A stretch of 64,000 nucleotides of DNA from a bacterium (GTDB lineage Bacteria > Patescibacteriota > Patescibacteriia > 2-12-FULL-60-25), in contig JAJYXM010000016.1 in the NCBI GenBank assembly GCA_021796435.1, forward strand, positions 626,625 to 690,624. Direction: 5' to 3'. The notes beneath the pieces were generated by a model. The model saw only the letters and a list, made by a program, of their open reading frames with translations, was not told the DNA's origin and searched no databases. Below, one piece after another: positions 50,844 through 59,331 of the stretch (position 1 is the first letter of the stretch; each line of letters opens with the position of its first letter). The translations under genes were made by a program, and so were the position numbers.

Positions 50844-52133
50844 ATGCAAATCCAAAATAGTCCTAATATAAAGAGAGTGGTTTGGGCTCTGGGAGTGTCA
50901 GTTACCGTGGTTTTGGCCTTTTGGGCCGGCTTTGCCGTGGGCAGGCCGCAGAACCTGATGGCGGCCCAAAACGGTGAGAATGCCTCGGGGACCGTGGCCA
51001 GCATCACGGGAGTGGGCTCATCTCCGCCGAGCGACCTTAAATTAGGTACGGATTTCAAGGAATTTTGGGACCTGTGGAAAAAGCTGAAGGATAATTTTTA
51101 CGTCAAACCGTTGGATGAACAGAAGATGATGTATGGTGCGATGAAGGGCTTGGCGGAATCATTGGATGATCCATATACCGTCTTCCTTGAACCGACTACC
51201 GCAAACGAATTCAGTCAGGCGTTGCAGGGTAAATTCGAAGGCATCGGCGCGGAAATCGGCATAAAGGACGAACAGCTGCAGGTGATCTCACCTTTGCCTG
51301 ATTCTCCTGCGGAAAAAGCCGGTCTGTTGGCTGGTGATTTCATCCTGAAGATCGACGGGACGGATACGACAGGCATGCCGGTGGAAAAGGCCGTCTCCCT
51401 GATCCGTGGCGATAAAGGGACGGAAGTCGTATTGACTGTCGGCCGTTACAAGACGGAGAAGGACAGCAAGGGCAAGGAGATAAAGACGCCTTTGACCGAA
51501 GAGATAAAGATCACGCGTGATGTCATCGTAGTGAAGAGCGTGAACGTCAAATACCGCGAAGATGGAATCGCCGTGATTTCGATCTCGAGCTTCAACCAGG
51601 ATACTTCCGACTTGATGGCGAAGGCTGCGGATGAGGTGACGTCGAAAGGAGTGAAGGGGATAATCCTGGATCTGCGCAACGACCCAGGCGGTTATCTTGA
51701 GAGCGCCATCAGCGTAGCCGGTGAATGGGCCGGCAGCCAAGTGGTGGTCAAGGAACGCAGACAGGGTCAAGTGGTCGATCAGTATCACGGGACAGCCAGC
51801 GGGATATTGCGCCAGATCCCGACCGTCGTGTTGGTGAACGGCGGTTCGGCATCGGCCTCGGAGATCGTAGCGGGCGCGTTGCAGGATTACGCCATCGCCA
51901 AACTGGTCGGCACCAAGACGTACGGAAAAGGCTCGGTCCAGGATTATATGGATTTCGCTGACGGCAGCGCGGTCAAGATCACTATCGCTCAGTGGTTGAC
52001 CCCGCACGGCAGATTGATCGATAAGCTCGGCATCGATCCCGACGTAGTCGTGGAGATGACCGACGAAGACTACCATGCAAACAGAGATCCGCAGCTCGAC
52101 AAGGCCGTCGAGTTACTCACCACGAAGAAATAA
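50844..52133 (+). CDS. C-terminal processing serine protease (S41, CtpA/Prc-like)
   Basis: A secreted or membrane-anchored protease of 429 residues. An N-terminal anchor (VVWALGVSVTVVLAFWAGFA) is followed by the FWDLWKKLKDNFYVK segment. A PDZ domain lies near 95-175 (IGAEIGIKDEQLQVISPLPD). The catalytic serine is in NGGSASASEIVAGAL and the lysine in GTKTYGKGSVQ. It trims C-termini of envelope proteins. The downstream NUDIX gene overlaps its 3' end. Confidence 0.93.
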   Translation: MQIQNSPNIKRVVWALGVSVTVVLAFWAGFAVGRPQNLMAAQNGENASGTVASITGVGSSPPSDLKLGTDFKEFWDLWKKLKDNFYVKPLDEQKMMYGAMKGLAESLDDPYTVFLEPTTANEFSQALQGKFEGIGAEIGIKDEQLQVISPLPDSPAEKAGLLAGDFILKIDGTDTTGMPVEKAVSLIRGDKGTEVVLTVGRYKTEKDSKGKEIKTPLTEEIKITRDVIVVKSVNVKYREDGIAVISISSFNQDTSDLMAKAADEVTSKGVKGIILDLRNDPGGYLESAISVAGEWAGSQVVVKERRQGQVVDQYHGTASGILRQIPTVVLVNGGSASASEIVAGALQDYAIAKLVGTKTYGKGSVQDYMDFADGSAVKITIAQWLTPHGRLIDKLGIDPDVVVEMTDEDYHANRDPQLDKAVELLTTKK

Positions 52134-52635
52134 GCGCGTCCAGGGCGCAAGGCGCGGCCCAAGGCTTAGGCCTGAAGTCGGGCATTCCCTGGAAGCGATC
52201 AGCAATGAGATATCCGCCGGCGGGATAATCTTCAGGCGCCGCAACGGGTCGGTGGAGATATTCTTCATCAAAGACCCGTTTTCGCGTTGGACTTTCCCCA
52301 AAGGCCATCAGGAGTCAGGCGAGAACCTGGTGGAGACGGCGATCAGGGAAATCGAAGAAGAGACAGGTTTGAGGAGGTTGCGTTATATCTCACCGCTCGG
52401 ACGCACGTCTTTCCGGTTCCGTCGGCCGAATGGGGTCATCCAAAAAGTCGTGCATATCTTCCTTTTCGAGGCACCGCCTGACGCAAAAGAACATCTGACG
52501 GGGGAGGGGGCCATCTTCGAAGGCAAGTGGGTCAAGGCGCAGAACGTCTTTTCCATCAGCGGATACAAGAATCTGGATAGGTTACTCGCCAGAGCTTTGC
52601 GGGCGATCGCCCAGCAGACGCAGATAAGGAGATAG
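52075..52635 (+). CDS. NUDIX hydrolase
   Basis: The NUDIX box is complete: glycine in KGHQESGE, then RE, EE and G in IREIEEETGL, following G-x5-E-x7-RE-x2-EE-x-G. ISAGGIIFRRRNGSVEIFFI is the first strand. The protein hydrolyses a nucleoside diphosphate linked to another group; the substrate is unknown. The only in-frame ATG is at 52075, inside the end of the S41 gene (59-base overlap), which gives an arginine-rich N-terminal extension of about 40 residues. A non-canonical start further in cannot be ruled out. Confidence 0.85.
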   Translation: MQTEIRSSTRPSSYSPRRNKRVQGARRGPRLRPEVGHSLEAISNEISAGGIIFRRRNGSVEIFFIKDPFSRWTFPKGHQESGENLVETAIREIEEETGLRRLRYISPLGRTSFRFRRPNGVIQKVVHIFLFEAPPDAKEHLTGEGAIFEGKWVKAQNVFSISGYKNLDRLLARALRAIAQQTQIRR

Positions 52636-52650
52636 AACGACAAGAGAAGA

Positions 52651-52683
52651 TTGACAAAAATAGCAGTTTCTGCTATTTTTTTT
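52651..52683 (+). promoter_or_regulatory. Promoter embedded in a perfect palindrome
   Basis: TTGACA (52651-52656), 17 bases, TATTTT (52674-52679). The spacer and -10 form the palindrome AAATAGCAG-TTT-CTGCTATTT with a following T-run. It can be read as the terminator of the S41-NUDIX unit, as an operator on the promoter of the next gene, or both. Confidence 0.6.
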
Positions 52684-52733
52684 GATCCTGAACACGGGAT
52701 GGTCTTTGACTCTAACGGGAGGTAACGGGTGAG

Positions 52734-53069
52734 ATGAACCACAGCGAAAACGGGTCTGAGCGCAGGAAGAGTTTGTGGGCCAACACCTTTCCGCGTCCGG
52801 GCATGCCGCTCGAGTATGAAGTGAGCTACGATATGATTCACGGCTGCTACAGGTGCAGCAAGTGCCGTGCGGAGTTTTACGGCGAAGGCAGTGCAGTCCA
52901 CAGCGACGTCTGTACCGAGAGAGGCTACGGCTCGTGCGTGTTAGTCATCGGTCCCGAGATCGTCAAGAACGTGAAGGCCTGGGCGGCGGAGCATGGCACA
53001 AGCAAGGTGGAACCGAACTCCGGCATCTGCCTAGACTTTCTCATCAAGCAACTCCCATACCTCCGCTGA
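52734..53069 (+). CDS. Small protein with a possible zinc site, unknown function
   Basis: Not recognised. 111 residues. CYRCSKC near 39-45 and a later HSDVC could bind one zinc ion (CxxC...HxxxC), which suggests a zinc-finger-like core. The last 45 residues contain a helix (EIVKNVKAWAAEHG). GGGAGG lies ten bases before the ATG. The gene is free-standing with its own promoter and terminator. Confidence 0.65.
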   Translation: MNHSENGSERRKSLWANTFPRPGMPLEYEVSYDMIHGCYRCSKCRAEFYGEGSAVHSDVCTERGYGSCVLVIGPEIVKNVKAWAAEHGTSKVEPNSGICLDFLIKQLPYLR

Positions 53070-53085
53070 AGCAACTTCTCTGGAC

Positions 53086-53119
53086 GGGCGTCGATTCTTA
53101 GGTCGACGCCCTCTTCATT
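53086..53119 (+). terminator. Terminator after the small zinc-site protein
   Basis: GGGCGTCGA (53086-53094) pairs with TCGACGCCC (53103-53111) around TTCTTAGG, followed by TCTTCATTT. Confidence 0.75.
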
Positions 53120-53137
53120 TACGAAGAAATAAGCGTA

Positions 53138-53167
53138 TTACAACAAAGCTTGTCGATGGTGTATAAT
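53138..53167 (+). promoter_or_regulatory. Near-leaderless pyrG promoter
   Basis: TTACAA (53138-53143), 18 bases, TATAAT (53162-53167). The ATG at 53178 is ten bases after the -10. The same TTACAA/TATAAT pair drives the gene at 14539. Confidence 0.7.
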
Positions 53168-53177
53168 CCAATTCCGT

Positions 53178-54839
53178 ATGGGGAAAACTTTACGGAACAA
53201 AAAAAGTCGTCGTAGGACGACTATCTTTATTGCCGGCGGAGTGATGAGCGGCGTCGGTAAGGGTGTGGCTACGGCCTCACTCGGAGCACTGCTTAAAGCG
53301 CGCGGTTTACGCGTCACGGCCGTCAAGATCGACCCGTATCTGAACGTCGATCCAGGTACCATGAACCCCACCGAGCACGGTGAGGTTTTTGTCACCAAGG
53401 ACGGGCTGGAGACGGACCAGGATTTGGGGAATTACGAACGTTTCCTGGATGAGGATCTGGGACGCGAGAATTCCATCACGTCGGGTCTGGTCTTCCAGAC
53501 GATCATCAACCGCGAGAGATCCATGGGTTATGGCGGAAAGACCGTGGAATGGGTACCGGATGTGCCGCTGGAGATAATTGGTCGCATCAAGGCTGCGGCC
53601 GAAGCCGCTGACGCAGATGTGACGCTGGTCGAGATCGGCGGGACCGTCGGTGAATACCAGAACCTGCTTTATCTCGAAGCGTGCCGCATGATGAGGCTGG
53701 AACATCCGGGTGACGTGTTGGTGGCGCTGGTGAGCTATCTGCCTGTCCCTGGCAATGTCGGGGAGATGAAGACCAAGCCGACGCAATACGCAGTCAGGTC
53801 GTTGAATTCAGCCGGTCTGCAACCGGATCTGATAATTTGCCGTTCATCCGTGCCGATAGACGCACCCAGAAAGCGTAAATTGAGCGTGAGCTGCAACGTG
53901 GCACCGGAAGACGTCATCGCTTGTCCCGACGTAGAATCGATCTATGCCGTTCCGATGATGCTGGAGCAGGAGGGCGCGGCTAATGAAGTGGTCAAGAAGT
54001 TGAAGTTCAAGAAGACTAAAGCAGATGGCGAGCAATGGAGGAGTCTGGTGCATCGGATAAAGGCTTCGACTAAACCGCTGAAGATCGGAGTCGTGGGTAA
54101 ATATTTCTCGACCGGGGATTTCACCTTGACTGATGCGTACCTTTCCGTCTTGGAAGCCATCAAGCATTCGTGTTGGCACGAACACCGCAGGCCGGAGATC
54201 GTTTGGCTGAACAGCGAAGATTTCGAGAAGAATCCGGCTAAAGTCGCGCCGACGTTGAAGGCCTTGGACGGAATCATCGTCCCGGGAGGTTTCGGTTCGC
54301 GTGGCGTCCAAGGCAAATTGCTGGCGATAAAATATGCCCGCGAGCATAAGATGCCTTATCTTGGCCTGTGCTACGGCATGCAGATGGCGTTGATCGAGAT
54401 CGCGCGTGACGTGTTGGGCTGGAAAGACGCGAACACGACCGAGATAAACCCAGAGACTTCGCATCCGGTCATCCATCTGATGGATGAACAGCAGAAGAAG
54501 ATGGAAGACAGGAACTATGGCGGTACGATGCGTTTAGGCGACTATCCTTGCGTACTAAAAAGAGGCAGCAAAGCCCGTGAATTGTATGACGCGGAGATCG
54601 TCCAGGAACGTCACAGACATCGTTATGAGGCGAATCCGCAGTACCGGAAAGATCTTGAATCGACAGGCGTTGTGTTCTCCGGCATGTCTCCGGACGATAA
54701 GCTCGCCGAGATCATGGAGCTCAAGAACCATCCGTTCTTCATGGCCTCGCAGTTCCACCCTGAATTGACGTCAAGACCATTCAGGCCCAATCCATTGTTC
54801 TTGGGATTCATCAAAGCGGCGGCGAAGAGGAAGAAGTAG
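53178..54839 (+). CDS. pyrG: CTP synthase
   Basis: Makes CTP from UTP, ATP and glutamine. The amidoligase P-loop is IAGGVMSGVGKGVA (near 15-28), followed by KIDPYLNVDPGTMNPTEHGE. The glutaminase domain has the nucleophile cysteine in LGLCYGMQMALIE and the His-Glu pair in FHPELTSRPF. The 553 residues are normal, with a basic N-terminal addition of about ten residues. It is a single-gene unit between two terminators. Confidence 0.97.
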   Translation: MGKTLRNKKSRRRTTIFIAGGVMSGVGKGVATASLGALLKARGLRVTAVKIDPYLNVDPGTMNPTEHGEVFVTKDGLETDQDLGNYERFLDEDLGRENSITSGLVFQTIINRERSMGYGGKTVEWVPDVPLEIIGRIKAAAEAADADVTLVEIGGTVGEYQNLLYLEACRMMRLEHPGDVLVALVSYLPVPGNVGEMKTKPTQYAVRSLNSAGLQPDLIICRSSVPIDAPRKRKLSVSCNVAPEDVIACPDVESIYAVPMMLEQEGAANEVVKKLKFKKTKADGEQWRSLVHRIKASTKPLKIGVVGKYFSTGDFTLTDAYLSVLEAIKHSCWHEHRRPEIVWLNSEDFEKNPAKVAPTLKALDGIIVPGGFGSRGVQGKLLAIKYAREHKMPYLGLCYGMQMALIEIARDVLGWKDANTTEINPETSHPVIHLMDEQQKKMEDRNYGGTMRLGDYPCVLKRGSKARELYDAEIVQERHRHRYEANPQYRKDLESTGVVFSGMSPDDKLAEIMELKNHPFFMASQFHPELTSRPFRPNPLFLGFIKAAAKRKK

Positions 54840-54873
54840 TCGTCCGTGAATAATCGGAATAATCGAAGAAAAC

Positions 54874-54905
54874 AAAAACACCCCGGTTTCATCGGGGTGT
54901 TTCGT
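54874..54905. terminator. Bidirectional terminator between pyrG and the converging gene
   Basis: ACACCCCG and CGGGGTGT form an eight-pair stem with a short GTTTCAT loop, A-rich on the left and TTTCGTT on the right. Confidence 0.8.
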
Positions 54906-54924
54906 TCGCGTTTGAAGCAGGAAC

Positions 54925-55866
54925 TCAGTCGGACAGCGTGGCGGCGTTCGTCGGCATGTCGTCCTTGTAGTCGTTCCACCAATCGCGCGACTTCGGGTCG
55001 GTCGAGGTGTAGTAGTGCGGCAGGGCAGACATGTCTGACCAGACGAAGAGCCCCGGGTATTCCGCTGAAGCATCCCCATAGGCCGAGTTATCGATATTGT
55101 AGATGCCTTTGCCTATGATATTGAATGGAGGAGCTGAAGCGTTGACCAGAAAGCCCTGTGCTGCTTGTTGCTGCGGGATGCGCAACAGGCTGGTCGAGAC
55201 ATAGTTGCCTGGGAGCACGTTAGAGGCTGTCGCACGAAGCGAATAGACGTAGCCGCTGCCGGCGATCACCTGTTCGCTCGTGAAGGACACGACGACGTAA
55301 TTGGTCTGTTGGCTGCCGAGTTGGGCGTTCTTCAGGCTGTATGCATCACTGGGGTTGATGATGTCGTATTCGGAAGGTTGCATCATGGTCGCGCCGCGGT
55401 ATAGCCTGAAATTACTTAGGTTTACGCTCGGCGTCTTGTTCACCAGGAAAGCGATCTGTTTGACGGCGATAGGCCCGCTGGATTTAGCGCCGACCAAGAC
55501 CCTGTAAAGTTCGGATTCAAGATTGTTGGACAAAACGTTATTGGCGATATTCTGGAACGTCAATATCGGGGCGCTTTTTGGAGTCGTATCACCTGGTGGT
55601 GTGGTATAGCCCGGAGGAGTATAGCCTGGGGGAGTATAGCCGGGCGGGGTGTAACCTGGTGCGGTGTATCCCGGTGGCGTATAGCCTGGAGCGGTATAAC
55701 CGGCTGTCGTTATCGATCCGGGTTTTATGGCGATAGGAGTCCTGATCGGTGTGATCCTATCGCGGACAATAAAAAAGCCGAGCGCTGCTGCGATGGCGAG
55801 TCCTGCGCCGGCTAATGCCAATACGCGCGTATTGGTCTTGGAGACAGTGGATGTCTTGTTATCCAT
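54925..55866 (-). CDS. Secreted or anchored protein with GYTPP tandem repeats
   Basis: A 313-residue protein. A membrane anchor (VLALAGAGLAIAAALGFFIV) precedes about seven tandem pentapeptides GYTPP/GYTAP at residues about 56-90. A beta-sandwich-like region follows, and a C-terminal segment with FVWSDMSALPHYYTSTD near the end. I know such endings from surface proteins of Patescibacteria but cannot name the family. The proline-rich repeats probably act as a stalk through the cell envelope. Confidence 0.65.
   Translation of the reverse strand: MDNKTSTVSKTNTRVLALAGAGLAIAAALGFFIVRDRITPIRTPIAIKPGSITTAGYTAPGYTPPGYTAPGYTPPGYTPPGYTPPGYTTPPGDTTPKSAPILTFQNIANNVLSNNLESELYRVLVGAKSSGPIAVKQIAFLVNKTPSVNLSNFRLYRGATMMQPSEYDIINPSDAYSLKNAQLGSQQTNYVVVSFTSEQVIAGSGYVYSLRATASNVLPGNYVSTSLLRIPQQQAAQGFLVNASAPPFNIIGKGIYNIDNSAYGDASAEYPGLFVWSDMSALPHYYTSTDPKSRDWWNDYKDDMPTNAATLSD
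55591..55706. repeat. 15-base tandem repeats encoding GYTPP
   Basis: About seven tandem units of 15 bases encode Gly-Tyr-Thr-Pro-Pro or Gly-Tyr-Thr-Ala-Pro. The third codon positions vary between units, so the array is not newly expanded. Confidence 0.7.
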
Positions 55867-55897
55867 AGGGTGTTATTGCGGATGATTAAATTTGTAC

Positions 55898-57850
55898 TTA
55901 TTTTACCAGATTCTCTTCAGGATAGACAGTTTGTCGTTTGATGACCAGGATGTCAGTGCCTGTCTCTTTCCAACTCGTGCCGAAGCCCGAGAGTTTTATG
56001 GCCGTCGAGCCTTGATCATCCCAGGTGTGGGGGATGATTACGTAAATTTCGTCCGCAGGCGTATAGGCGAAGATATCCTTCAGGATCGGCAGCGGATCGG
56101 CGACTCTGTATAAAAGCAGGTATTCGGCGTAAAGCCTGCCGCCGGTCGGGATGGAATAGGGATAGATGTTGCCGTCCTGCGTCTGGATTCCGTTCTCGAA
56201 ACCGAAAGTCTTGAGCGCGGCGGCGGAGAACATCTGCGGCGCCAAGACGAGATACGTGCTGCCGGCTGAACGGCTCTCGATGTGTTTGACAGTATCCATC
56301 TCGTCGGCAGAGACGGATGGCATGGTGGAATGAGCTATGGCGTCATTTTGCGGATAGGTCATGTACCAGGAGAAGCCGACGAGGGGAATCAGGCAAATGG
56401 CTAGGGCAATGCGGCGCTTGATCGATTCCGAGGCGAGGAATCCGTCGAGCCAAAGGATGAGTCCTGGCAGAGTGATCAGGGCAGCGAAACGTATCAAGCG
56501 GAAAGCGAATTCGAATTGTTCAGCAGAGATGATGTCCGGGAGTCTGATGGATTGAGCCACGAGCAGCGCGGAGAGGAAGACTCCGAGTGAGGGGAAAGCC
56601 AACAGATGTCTATCGGGAAGCAGTCGTGTTTTTTTGGATAAAGCCAAGGAGAACAAGCCTAGGGCTCCCAGAAGAAGGAATGAGTAGCGCCAAATGGCAT
56701 GCACGAGAAATAGCCAGAATGGATCTGTGTTGTCCTTGAAGGGTATATCGAACAAGATGGTAAGCGTGGAACGGAAATCAATCGATAGGTCAGGAGCCGC
56801 AGCGTCGTAGCGATGGCCATAGATCAGGAAGGCGGCGACAAGCATCACAGGCAGAAGCAGTATCAACGACCAGGAGATGTAGGGGTTGATTTTTTTGGGG
56901 ATCAGCAGATGCCAGAGTGTCATGAGACATAACGGAATACCGATAAGCGGATGCGTCAGCAGCGCTAAAAGAGCCAGCAGGGAAAGCAGGATTTTGTTCT
57001 TTGCGTCCTGGCTGCCGAAAAGCGGCAAAGACAGCAGGGCTAGCAGAAGAGCGAGGTTGAAGGGGATGGTGAAGGTCAAATCGGCCAAGGGAAACAGCAG
57101 GAAGACTACGAGCGATGAAGGATCGACTTTGGTTCCGTCTGGGCGTCTGAGTTTGGCATAGACAAGCGGCAGAAGCGCAGCGGAGGCGAGCGGTACGAGG
57201 ATCTTATCCCAAAAATCGGCAGACAGGCCGGTCAGAAGAGAAAGCGAAGATATGAGCGCGTATTGACCGCTGTAGAGGATGGTCTTGGGCAGCAGGAAGC
57301 CATGCATCACGACATATCTTTCTGCGGCTTGATGGATGAAGGGGTCGAAGCCAAAACCGATCTTGAAGATCATGAGCGAGGCTCCCCAGGCAGTGAACAG
57401 GTGCAGCATCCAAGCGGCTATGCTCAGGCTACGGTCGATTTGCCGGTCGAGCAGCACTAAAGATAGCGTTGACAACACGAAAAGCGGAATGATGAACGGG
57501 TGCACTGCGTCCCAGGGCGTGACGATGGCTGCGTCAGTCCTGGATAAGATGAAGCAAACGAGGATGAAAAGATCGATTGCGACAGGTAGGACCGAGGCTA
57601 AGGGAAGTCTCAGCTTATGCGTGAGCGCTTCTGATCGGTGCAAGAGCTCCCTCGGTTTGGTGTGGCGTAATGAAAACAGGATCGACGCCGCGAAAACTAC
57701 GGAAACAACGTAGACACTGCTTTTATCCAAACCGTTAAAGAAAAAAAGCGCGATCAAGGCTAGCCAAGCGAAACAAAAAAACAGAGCGGCTTTGAGCGGG
57801 AGGCCGGTCGCTTCGATCAATGATGCGGTGTCTCCTGATGTGCGTGCCAT
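55898..57850 (-). CDS. Multi-pass membrane protein, GT-C-like glycosyltransferase candidate
   Basis: A 650-residue protein with about 14 membrane helices and a soluble C-terminal domain of about 130 residues (VSADEMDTVKHIESRSAGST, DEIYVIIPHTWDD). The first long outside loop has FGFDPFIHQAAERYV, similar in position to the acidic loop of GT-C enzymes, but no certain motif is present. The ATG at 57850 overlaps the AAA+ gene by 34 bases; longer starts add an arginine-rich, unlikely N-terminus. Its function as a lipid-linked sugar transferase is an inference. Confidence 0.62.
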   Translation of the reverse strand: MARTSGDTASLIEATGLPLKAALFFCFAWLALIALFFFNGLDKSSVYVVSVVFAASILFSLRHTKPRELLHRSEALTHKLRLPLASVLPVAIDLFILVCFILSRTDAAIVTPWDAVHPFIIPLFVLSTLSLVLLDRQIDRSLSIAAWMLHLFTAWGASLMIFKIGFGFDPFIHQAAERYVVMHGFLLPKTILYSGQYALISSLSLLTGLSADFWDKILVPLASAALLPLVYAKLRRPDGTKVDPSSLVVFLLFPLADLTFTIPFNLALLLALLSLPLFGSQDAKNKILLSLLALLALLTHPLIGIPLCLMTLWHLLIPKKINPYISWSLILLLPVMLVAAFLIYGHRYDAAAPDLSIDFRSTLTILFDIPFKDNTDPFWLFLVHAIWRYSFLLLGALGLFSLALSKKTRLLPDRHLLAFPSLGVFLSALLVAQSIRLPDIISAEQFEFAFRLIRFAALITLPGLILWLDGFLASESIKRRIALAICLIPLVGFSWYMTYPQNDAIAHSTMPSVSADEMDTVKHIESRSAGSTYLVLAPQMFSAAALKTFGFENGIQTQDGNIYPYSIPTGGRLYAEYLLLYRVADPLPILKDIFAYTPADEIYVIIPHTWDDQGSTAIKLSGFGTSWKETGTDILVIKRQTVYPEENLVK

Positions 57851-58812
57851 TCTTTTGCCACTTGATGCACGTCTTCGGGCGTGACGATGGGGTTTTCTCC
57901 GCCGCATTCGGCTTTGGCTTTGGCCGAAGCCGCATGGACCAGACCGAGCGCCGAAGCTTCGTGCCTTTCGGCTTCGATCGAGACCTTGGCGCAAGCCTCG
58001 TCTATCACATCGAAGGCCTTATCCGGCAAGAAACGGTTCTTCACGAAGTGTATGGAATCTTGGACTGCGGCTTCGATCGTCTCTTGCGGGATGCAGACGC
58101 CATGGAATTTTTCGTAGGATTCCTTGACGCCGGTGAGGATGGCGATTGCCGTCTTCTCACTCGGCTCCTCGACCAATACGGGTTGGAAGCGCCGTTCGAT
58201 GGCGGCATCCGGTTTGAGGAATTTTTCGTATTCATCCCAAGTCGTGGCGCCGATGACCTGCAGGTCGCCGCGGGATAAGGCGGGTTTGAGGATATCGGCG
58301 ATGTCGAGGGAGCCTTCGCTGCCGCGCGCCTGTTCTAGCATGTGTATCTCGTCGATGAACAGGATGGTTTCGCGGCTGTGTTCTTCGAGGTTCTTGATCA
58401 TGGCCTGCAACCTTTGTTCGAGTGCGCCGCGGTATTTGGTGCCTGCCATGAGGTCGGCTAAGCTCAAACCGAGTATGCGCATGCCTTTGAAGTCCTCCGG
58501 CACGTCGCCGGCTACGATGCGCTGGGCCAAGCCTTCGACGACGGCTGTCTTGCCGACGCCAGGTTCACCGATCAGCAGGGGATTATTTTTTTGTTTACGC
58601 GCGAGGACGTGGATTAGACGTTCGGTGATCTTCTCCATGCCGACGACTTTTTCGAGCTTGCCGGCCTTGGCTTTAGCCGTCATGTCTACGGTGAATGAAT
58701 CGTCTTGGGTTTTTTCCGGTTTTTTGTCCTTGTTCCAGAAGAAGATGGCGAGACCGACCAGGACGATGGCGACTACCGCCATGATTGTTTCGTAGGGCAT
58801 AGTTTTGGCCAT
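57817..58812 (-). CDS. Membrane-anchored single-ring AAA+ ATPase related to ClpB/ClpC D1
   Basis: Residues 7-26 are a membrane helix (ETIMAVVAIVLVGLAIFFW). The rest is one AAA+ module of the Clp D1 type: VVGMEKITERLIHVL, Walker A GEPGVGKTAVVEG (82-94), Walker B TILFIDEIHML, KYRGALEQRL pore region, and GATTWDEYEKF followed by the arginine finger in AIERRF. The ClpN repeats and the second AAA ring of ClpA/B/C are missing. No ClpP gene is in the window. It may unfold or extract proteins at the membrane. The ATG at 58800 is an alternative start. Confidence 0.85.
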   Translation of the reverse strand: MAKTMPYETIMAVVAIVLVGLAIFFWNKDKKPEKTQDDSFTVDMTAKAKAGKLEKVVGMEKITERLIHVLARKQKNNPLLIGEPGVGKTAVVEGLAQRIVAGDVPEDFKGMRILGLSLADLMAGTKYRGALEQRLQAMIKNLEEHSRETILFIDEIHMLEQARGSEGSLDIADILKPALSRGDLQVIGATTWDEYEKFLKPDAAIERRFQPVLVEEPSEKTAIAILTGVKESYEKFHGVCIPQETIEAAVQDSIHFVKNRFLPDKAFDVIDEACAKVSIEAERHEASALGLVHAASAKAKAECGGENPIVTPEDVHQVAKEWHAHQETPHH

Positions 58813-58849
58813 AGTATAGAAGAAAAGACAGGTCTTTGGAAACAAAAGG

Positions 58850-58880
58850 AAAAACGGGCTCAAGCCCGTTTTTCCTTTTT
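58850..58880. terminator. Bidirectional terminator downstream of rpmA
   Basis: AAAAACGGGCT and AGCCCGTTTTT form a near-perfect stem around CAA. On the minus strand it lies just after the rpmA stop. Confidence 0.8.
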
Positions 58881-58895
58881 ATGTGCGGAATGCAG

Positions 58896-59186
58896 TTATT
58901 TCTTTTCTTCGACGGGGGTCACATTGGCGAATTTCACGGTCTTGAAAGCACCGGTGAAACGCTTGACCTTCTTGTCTATGAACGAGACGACGCCGTCAGC
59001 TGCCGCGAACAAGGTGTCATCCTTGCCCATCGAGACGTTGTCGCCTGGGCGGATCTTCGAACCGCGCTGGCGGACGATGATGTTGCCTACCTTGGCGAAT
59101 TCGCCGGCATACAACTTAACACCAAGGCGTTGACCTTGGGAATCGCGGCCGTAACTAGTAGAGCCGCCTGCTTTCTTATGTGCCAT
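58896..59186 (-). CDS. rpmA: 50S ribosomal protein L27
   Basis: A 96-residue L27 whose N-terminal tail reaches the peptidyl transferase centre. It starts [20 protein letters not shown] and keeps [19 protein letters not shown]. The usual partner rplU (L21) is not adjacent. The leader on the minus strand is about 75 bases long and carries a potential 13-codon frame that overlaps the rpmA start. Confidence 0.96.
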   Translation of the reverse strand: MAHKKAGGSTSYGRDSQGQRLGVKLYAGEFAKVGNIIVRQRGSKIRPGDNVSMGKDDTLFAAADGVVSFIDKKVKRFTGAFKTVKFANVTPVEEKK

Positions 59187-59270
59187 ATGATTTTAGTGGG
59201 TTGTAGTCAGCATTCATGGGCTAATCCTCAAATGCCGAGGCTGTTGCAGTTGCCTAAACAGATAGCCACA

Positions 59271-59299
59271 AGATTACGGTAAAACCGGCATCTTGTCAA
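59271..59299 (-). promoter_or_regulatory. Promoter of rpmA
   Basis: On the minus strand TTGACA (59299-59294), 17 bases, TAATCT (59276-59271). Its -35 box overlaps that of the divergent NifU-like gene promoter. Confidence 0.65.
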
Positions 59300-59321
59300 G
59301 GCTCTGCGGAACAAGTAAATT
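59293..59321 (+). promoter_or_regulatory. Leaderless promoter of the NifU-like gene
   Basis: TTGTCA (59293-59298), 17 bases, TAAATT (59316-59321). The ATG at 59332 is ten bases downstream, while the ATG at 59323 would lie upstream of the expected transcription start, so 59332 is preferred. Confidence 0.6.
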
Positions 59322-59331
59322 TATGTTAATT

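Noticed and set aside
55591-55706. CRISPR array or coding microsatellite
   Set aside because: Units are 15 bases with no spacers and are read in frame as GYTPP in a protein; no cas genes are present anywhere in the window.
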